This document shows positions 60,229 to 64,000 of a DNA stretch of 64,000 nt, one piece after another. The notes under the pieces are model-generated. The model did not search any database, was not told the DNA's origin, and saw only the letters and a list, made by a program, of their open reading frames with translations. A program made the position numbers and the translations under genes. Each line of letters starts with the position of its first letter. Position 1 is the stretch's first letter. Source of the DNA: JANNPJ01 sp035474375 (GTDB lineage: Bacteria; Actinomycetota; Actinomycetes; Actinomycetales; Kineosporiaceae); NCBI GenBank assembly GCA_035474375.1, contig DATINJ010000034.1, forward strand, positions 1-64,000. Direction: 5' to 3'.

Positions 60229-61302
60229 ATGCAGTCCACCGATTCACCCGAGCCCACCAGGTCGGCCTGGAGCCGGTACCGGACGCCGATCGGGGCGGCC
60301 CTCGCAGTCGTCGTGGGCGCGGTCGGCATCTTCTTGATCGCACCCTCGGATGATGCCGGGACACCGACCGCCGAACCGAGCCAGGCCGCTCCAGCCGCTA
60401 GCCCCACCCCCGCCGCCAGCCCGGAACCGACCGTGGCTGGGAAGATCGGCGACATCAACGACGTGAAGGTGACCGGCAGCGCTACCCCCGCGCTCCAGGC
60501 GCCGACCCCGTTCATCGTGGCGAAGACCACCAAGAAGGTACTGAAAGCCGGTACTGGCAAGGCGGTCTCCGCCGGGCAGCGACTCACGATCGACTTCCTG
60601 GGGGTGAACGGCAAGGACGGCAAGGCGTTCAACATGTCCTACGGCAAGCCCGACAAGGTGACGTTCACCCTCGGCGATCCGGGCCTGCTCAAGGGCATGG
60701 CAACCGGCCTGGCCGGGGTGAACGTTGGATCCCGGGTGCTGCTGGCGATTCCCCCCGCCGAGGCGTACGGCCCGACCGGATCGCCGGACCAGGGCATCGG
60801 GCCGACCGACACCCTGCTGTGGGTGATCGACGTCAAGTCGGCGGCCACCCCGGTCAAACCGCTCACCCGCGCCGCCGGTACCGCCGTCAAGCCGAAGGCC
60901 GGCCTTCCGACCGTGGCTCTGGACAGCGCGACCGGAAAGCCGACGATCACGATTCCGAAGACGGCGGCGCCGAGTTCGCTTGTCGTGCAGCCGTTGATCA
61001 CCGGCAAGGGCGCCAAGGTCACCAAGGGTCAGACGATCACCGTGCACTACACCGGGTTGATCTGGGCCAGCTCGAAGGAGTTCGACTCGTCCTGGACCAC
61101 CAATAAGCCGGCCAGCTTCCCGATCGGTACCGGTGGCGTCATCCCCGGCTGGGACAAGGGATTGGTCGGCCAGACCGTTGGTAGCCAGGTACTGCTGGTG
61201 ATTCCGCCGGCCGACGGCTACGGCACCACAGGCCAGTCGAGCGCCGGGATCACCGGCACCGACACCCTGGTCTTCGTGGTGGACATCCTCGGCGCCGAGT
61301 GA
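60229..61302 (+). CDS. Membrane-anchored double-domain FKBP-type peptidyl-prolyl isomerase
   Basis: A 357-residue protein. One membrane segment (about 21-41, GAALAVVVGAVGIFLI) is followed by a Pro/Ala/Thr-rich stretch and two FKBP domains, about 95-205 and 245-357. The second is better conserved (ITVHYTGLIWASSKEFDSSW, IPGWDKGLVGQTVGSQVLLVIPPADGYG); the first has diverged (TIDFLGVNGKDGKAFN). It probably folds secreted proteins on the outer membrane face. ATG 60229 was chosen over ATG 60193 because it has an upstream purine stretch. No lipobox cysteine is present. Confidence 0.88.
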   Translation: MQSTDSPEPTRSAWSRYRTPIGAALAVVVGAVGIFLIAPSDDAGTPTAEPSQAAPAASPTPAASPEPTVAGKIGDINDVKVTGSATPALQAPTPFIVAKTTKKVLKAGTGKAVSAGQRLTIDFLGVNGKDGKAFNMSYGKPDKVTFTLGDPGLLKGMATGLAGVNVGSRVLLAIPPAEAYGPTGSPDQGIGPTDTLLWVIDVKSAATPVKPLTRAAGTAVKPKAGLPTVALDSATGKPTITIPKTAAPSSLVVQPLITGKGAKVTKGQTITVHYTGLIWASSKEFDSSWTTNKPASFPIGTGGVIPGWDKGLVGQTVGSQVLLVIPPADGYGTTGQSSAGITGTDTLVFVVDILGAE

Positions 61303-61329
61303 TCATTCGCCGCCCGGCATAATGGGCGA

Positions 61330-61917
61330 ATGGGCAAAACCTACGAGCGGATAGAAGGTCGGCTGCGGGATTTCATCGAAACGCAGCCGATCTTCTTCAC
61401 CGCCACCGCGCCGCTGGCCGACAACGGAACGGTCAATCTTTCCCCGAAGGGGCTGCAGGGCTCCTTCACGGTGATCGACGAGAACACTGTCAGCTACCTC
61501 GACTTCGCCGGTAGCAATGCCGAAACCATCGCTCACCTTCGGGAGAACGGGCGAATCACGTTGATGTGGTGCGCCTTTCAGGGCCCACCAAATATCGTTC
61601 GGATTCATGGCCGGGGCGAGCCGATTTTCCGGGACGACGCCCGCTGGCCTGATCTGCTCGCACATTTCCCCGACATCGACCCAGACCTGCACGGGCTCCG
61701 GGCGATCATCGTCGTGCACGCCGACCTGATCCGGGACACCTGCGGTTACGCCGTCCCGTTCATGACGTACGACGAGGACCGCGATCTGCACGCCAAGCGA
61801 TTCTCTCGGGAAGACGACGCCTCGCTGAACGAGTATTTCGAACGCAAGGACTACATCGGCGTCAGTATGGACGGCCTGCCTGGCCTGCCCCTGCCGTTGC
61901 CGCCCACTCCGCACTGA
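61330..61917 (+). CDS. Pyridoxamine 5'-phosphate oxidase-like flavin-binding protein
   Basis: A 195-residue split-barrel protein. Segments FFTATAPLADNGTVNLSPKG, YLDFAGSNAETIAHLRENGRITLMW and IVRIHGRGEP fit the PNPOx-like FMN- or F420-binding family. It lacks the residues that would mark true pyridoxine oxidase, so its substrate is open. ATG 61330 follows the FKBP stop by 27 bases, and two hairpins follow its own stop. Confidence 0.85.
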   Translation: MGKTYERIEGRLRDFIETQPIFFTATAPLADNGTVNLSPKGLQGSFTVIDENTVSYLDFAGSNAETIAHLRENGRITLMWCAFQGPPNIVRIHGRGEPIFRDDARWPDLLAHFPDIDPDLHGLRAIIVVHADLIRDTCGYAVPFMTYDEDRDLHAKRFSREDDASLNEYFERKDYIGVSMDGLPGLPLPLPPTPH

Positions 61918-61928
61918 GTCCGGCTACG

Positions 61929-61962
61929 GGACGTCGTCCCACATCCTTGGAGGACGACGTCC
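61929..61962. terminator. Inverted repeat GGACGTCGTCC/GGACGACGTCC
   Basis: Perfect 11-base arms (61929-61939 and 61952-61962) with a 12-base loop lie 11 bases after the PNPOx-like gene. It is the first of two consecutive hairpins in the convergent gap and probably terminates the plus-strand gene. Confidence 0.65.
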
Positions 61963-61975
61963 GGGTCATTATTGC

Positions 61976-62013
61976 CTAATGGTCTGTCTGGGATGCCCCA
62001 GACAGACCATTAG
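61976..62013. terminator. Perfect 17-base inverted repeat overlapping the hydrolase stop codon
   Basis: Arms 61976-61992 and 61997-62013 (CTAATGGTCTGTCTGGG and its exact complement) flank ATGC. The right arm contains the TAA stop of the minus-strand hydrolase gene, so the hairpin forms at the very end of that transcript. Confidence 0.7.
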
Positions 62014-62831
62014 CTCTTCAGGAAGGCCAGCAGGTCGGCGTTGAACGCCTGCTCCATCTCCCCGACGAGTCCGTGCGACCCGCCCGGGTAGACCGTGAGC
62101 GTGGCGTTCTTGAGCAGAGCCGCGGACTTCCGGCCGGCCGCATCGATCGGCACGATCTGGTCGTCCTCGGCGTGCACGACCAGCACCGGGATGTCGATCT
62201 TCTTCAGGTCCTCGGTGAAATCGGTCTCCGAGAACTGCTTGATGCAGGCGATCGCGTTGGCATGCCCGGCCTGCATGCTCTGCAGCCAGAACGCGTCCTT
62301 GATCCCCTGCGAGACGACCGCGCCCTCGCGGTTGGCGCTGTAGAACGGCTCGGTCAGGTCCTTGTAGAACTGCGAGCGGTCAGCGATCACACCGGCCCGA
62401 ATTCCGTCGAACACCTCGATCGGCAGCCCGCCGGGGTTGGCCTCGGTCTTCAGCATCTGCGGCGGGACGGCGCCCAGCAGCACCGCCTTGGCCACCCGGG
62501 AGGTGCCGTGCCGGCCCAGGTATCGGGTGACCTCGCCACCGCCGGTGGAATGCCCGACCAGCACGGCGTCGTGCAGGTCGAGCTTCTCGATCACCTCGGC
62601 CAGGTCGTCGGCGTACTGGTCCATCGTGTTGCCGTCCCAGGTCTGCGTCGACCGACCGTGACCCCGGCGGTCGTGGGCGATCGCCCGATATCCCTGCGAG
62701 GCGACCAACTGCGCCTGGTTGTCCCACGCATCGGCGTTCAGCGGCCACCCGTGGCTGAAGACTACCGGCTGACCGGTGCCCCAGTCCTTGTAAAAGATGC
62801 CCGTGCCGTCGGTCGTGGTGATCATCGGCAT
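62010..62831 (-). CDS. Alpha/beta hydrolase, non-heme chloroperoxidase-like
   Basis: A 273-residue alpha/beta hydrolase. The nucleophile is S95 in VGHSTGGG, the acid is D224 in HAEDDQIVP and the base is H253 in GGSHGLV. GTGQPVVFSHGWPLNADAWDNQ and AHDRRGHGRS are typical of cofactor-free haloperoxidases/esterases. ATG 62831 has AGGAGG seven bases upstream; the in-frame extension was rejected. The stop codon lies inside a perfect hairpin. Confidence 0.92.
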   Translation of the reverse strand: MPMITTTDGTGIFYKDWGTGQPVVFSHGWPLNADAWDNQAQLVASQGYRAIAHDRRGHGRSTQTWDGNTMDQYADDLAEVIEKLDLHDAVLVGHSTGGGEVTRYLGRHGTSRVAKAVLLGAVPPQMLKTEANPGGLPIEVFDGIRAGVIADRSQFYKDLTEPFYSANREGAVVSQGIKDAFWLQSMQAGHANAIACIKQFSETDFTEDLKKIDIPVLVVHAEDDQIVPIDAAGRKSAALLKNATLTVYPGGSHGLVGEMEQAFNADLLAFLKS

Positions 62832-63071
62832 TGCTGTTCCTCCTAGGGTGGGGATGCGATCCAATCCGGATCCATTCCATTCTTACAGGCGATTCACCCC
62901 ATTTTTAGCCGTTCTGACCGTGCGTCCATCCCCCGTCGACCGTCCGTTGAGCCCTCCCCTGGCAGTGTGTTGACCTGACCGAAATCGATTCAATACGGGC
63001 GGTGACTCCCATCGGGTCGGTGATCCGCATATCGTGGCGCTGACGCCGTCGACTTCGAGTGAGAGCCACGA
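62832..63071. promoter_or_regulatory. Divergent region between hydrolase and a membrane protein gene
   Basis: These 240 bases should carry both promoters. A TTGACC at 62970-62975 could be a -35 for the plus-strand gene, but no matching -10 is convincing. The part next to the hydrolase start is AT-richer than average. Confidence 0.35.
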
Positions 63072-64000
63072 ATGTCCATTTCGCCGAACCAGCGCCGCCG
63101 AGGCCGCATCAGCGGCTCCGGCATTCCGGCTGGGCGCGAATCGACCGAGGGCTCGACGGCGAGCCCGGATCCACTGGCCGACCTGCGCGGGGCGCTAGCC
63201 AATCTGGACCCGGAAGCCTTCAGCCGATGCTTCACGGCCGGCGGCTGGCTCCGGATTCCGCGCCCCGAGGGCGACGTCGTCCTGGGCAACCCAGCCGAGA
63301 TCGCTCAGCTCGGCCACGAGCTGCGCGACCTGCTGATCGACCTCACCTGGACGCCGTCCCAACGCTTCGTCGCTGCAGGTCAAGTGGTGGAGGAGGCGGT
63401 GGCCAGGGCCCGGACCGTGCCTGGCGCCGGCGCCTGGATCCCGGCCGCCAGCGCGGCGGACGGAGTGATCCGGGTCCCGATGCGGGTGGTGGCGGCGGTC
63501 GACCCAGCCGGCCGGATCGACAACCTGACGCTTTGGGTGGACTGGGCGGCGCTGCACGATCCGCTCGGGGTGGACAGCGCTCGCGGGGCGGCGAGCGCGC
63601 TTGTCGCCAAGGCCCGCGCCCGCGATGCTCGCGGACTGCGGGTGATCGAGAGCGAGCCCGGAACCGCCCCCGTGCCCTTGCCTCCGCCGCCGGTCCAGAG
63701 CACCCCCGGTCCAGGCCGGCCACCGGCCACCGTGCTCTGGTGGAAGCAGCACCGGGCAACGATCGCCGGCTCAGTGATGGCACTCACAGCGGCGGCGGTG
63801 ATCACCTGGGTGGCGGTCGGTGCGTTGCGGCCGATCGTGGACCATCAAGCCGACCCGGCCGGACCGGCTCCGACCGCCTCCGTCCGTGGAGCCAAGAGCG
63901 GCGCGGCACCCGCCGGGCCGAAAAGCACTCGGCCAGCCTCGACCAAACGTCCCGTGATCACCAAGGAAAAGGCGCAGGGCAAGCCGACCGTGCAAGCGGG
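63072..64000 (+). CDS. Hypothetical membrane protein, truncated by the window end
   Basis: A frame from ATG 63072 stays open to the last base (309 codons seen, no stop). A polar start is followed by a soluble domain of about 170 residues (LADLRGALANLDPEAFSRCFTAGGWLRIP, VVAAVDPAGRIDNLTLWVDW) that could be an NTF2/SnoaL-like fold. A Pro-rich linker, one membrane segment (ATIAGSVMALTAAAVITWVAVGAL) and a Lys/Pro/Ala-rich outer part follow. The function is unknown. The ribosome binding site is a weak purine stretch about nine bases upstream. Confidence 0.65.
   Translation, partial: MSISPNQRRRGRISGSGIPAGRESTEGSTASPDPLADLRGALANLDPEAFSRCFTAGGWLRIPRPEGDVVLGNPAEIAQLGHELRDLLIDLTWTPSQRFVAAGQVVEEAVARARTVPGAGAWIPAASAADGVIRVPMRVVAAVDPAGRIDNLTLWVDWAALHDPLGVDSARGAASALVAKARARDARGLRVIESEPGTAPVPLPPPPVQSTPGPGRPPATVLWWKQHRATIAGSVMALTAAAVITWVAVGALRPIVDHQADPAGPAPTASVRGAKSGAAPAGPKSTRPASTKRPVITKEKAQGKPTVQA

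Overview
The window is chromosomal DNA from a high-GC actinobacterium. Coding is dense, many starts are GTG or TTG, and consecutive genes often share a 1-4 base stop/start overlap. Several blocks follow the gene order of Mycobacterium tuberculosis as I remember it (trmU-iscS-fixB-fixA-Rv3030-Rv3031-Rv3032 with Rv3034c, then the Rv3038c/echA17 pair, and glgP facing glgE). The genus cannot be read from the sequence. No rRNA, tRNA, CRISPR array, phage or insertion sequence was found.

Layout. 1-717: degenerate tandem repeat, non-coding. 718-4848 (minus): mnmA and a cysteine desulfurase overlapping by 4 bases, then etfA and etfB. 5075-10315 (plus): methyltransferase, GH57 glucan enzyme, GT4 glycosyltransferase and a DUF885 metallopeptidase-like protein, all coupled. 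10316-15020 (minus): hexapeptide acyltransferase, unknown protein, methyltransferase, enoyl-CoA hydratase, YbjN-like protein. 15096-17282: glgX. 17537-25136 (plus): GNAT, a FucP-type permease coupled to a solute-binding lipoprotein, small enzymes, a class F sortase with a candidate substrate, and an unknown membrane protein. 25180-34086: an alanyl-tRNA synthetase-like protein without editing domain, a TetR regulator, and a four-gene oxidative operon that opens with an amino-acid permease fused to a flavin monooxygenase. 34087-39173: repeats, a secreted six-hairpin glycosidase, and a sigma factor with a membrane partner. 39174-44302 (minus): subtilisin-like protease coupled to a GGDEF-EAL protein. 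44507-51593: LLM-class oxidoreductase, a frameshifted marR, secreted endonuclease, D-Ala-D-Ala carboxypeptidase, aminotransferase with a repeated tail, and a phosphodiesterase. 51620-60143: glgP facing glgE-treS-mak. 60229-64000: double FKBP, a pyridoxamine-oxidase-like protein, an alpha/beta hydrolase, and a membrane protein that runs off the end.

Alpha-glucan metabolism is the main theme: GlgP, GlgE, TreS, maltokinase, GlgX, a GH57 enzyme and a GT4 enzyme are all present. No GH13 branching enzyme (glgB) follows the maltokinase.

The least familiar unit is 27324-34086. A divergent TetR gene and a palindrome-rich gap precede a permease-monooxygenase fusion, a second paralogous monooxygenase, a short-chain dehydrogenase and a PuuC-like aldehyde dehydrogenase. 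Its layout suggests uptake and stepwise oxidation of an amine or related compound, but the substrate is unknown. Near it, the editing-less AlaRS paralog is preceded by a possible alanine-rich leader peptide. Intergenic DNA carries many near-perfect inverted repeats, mostly where genes converge.
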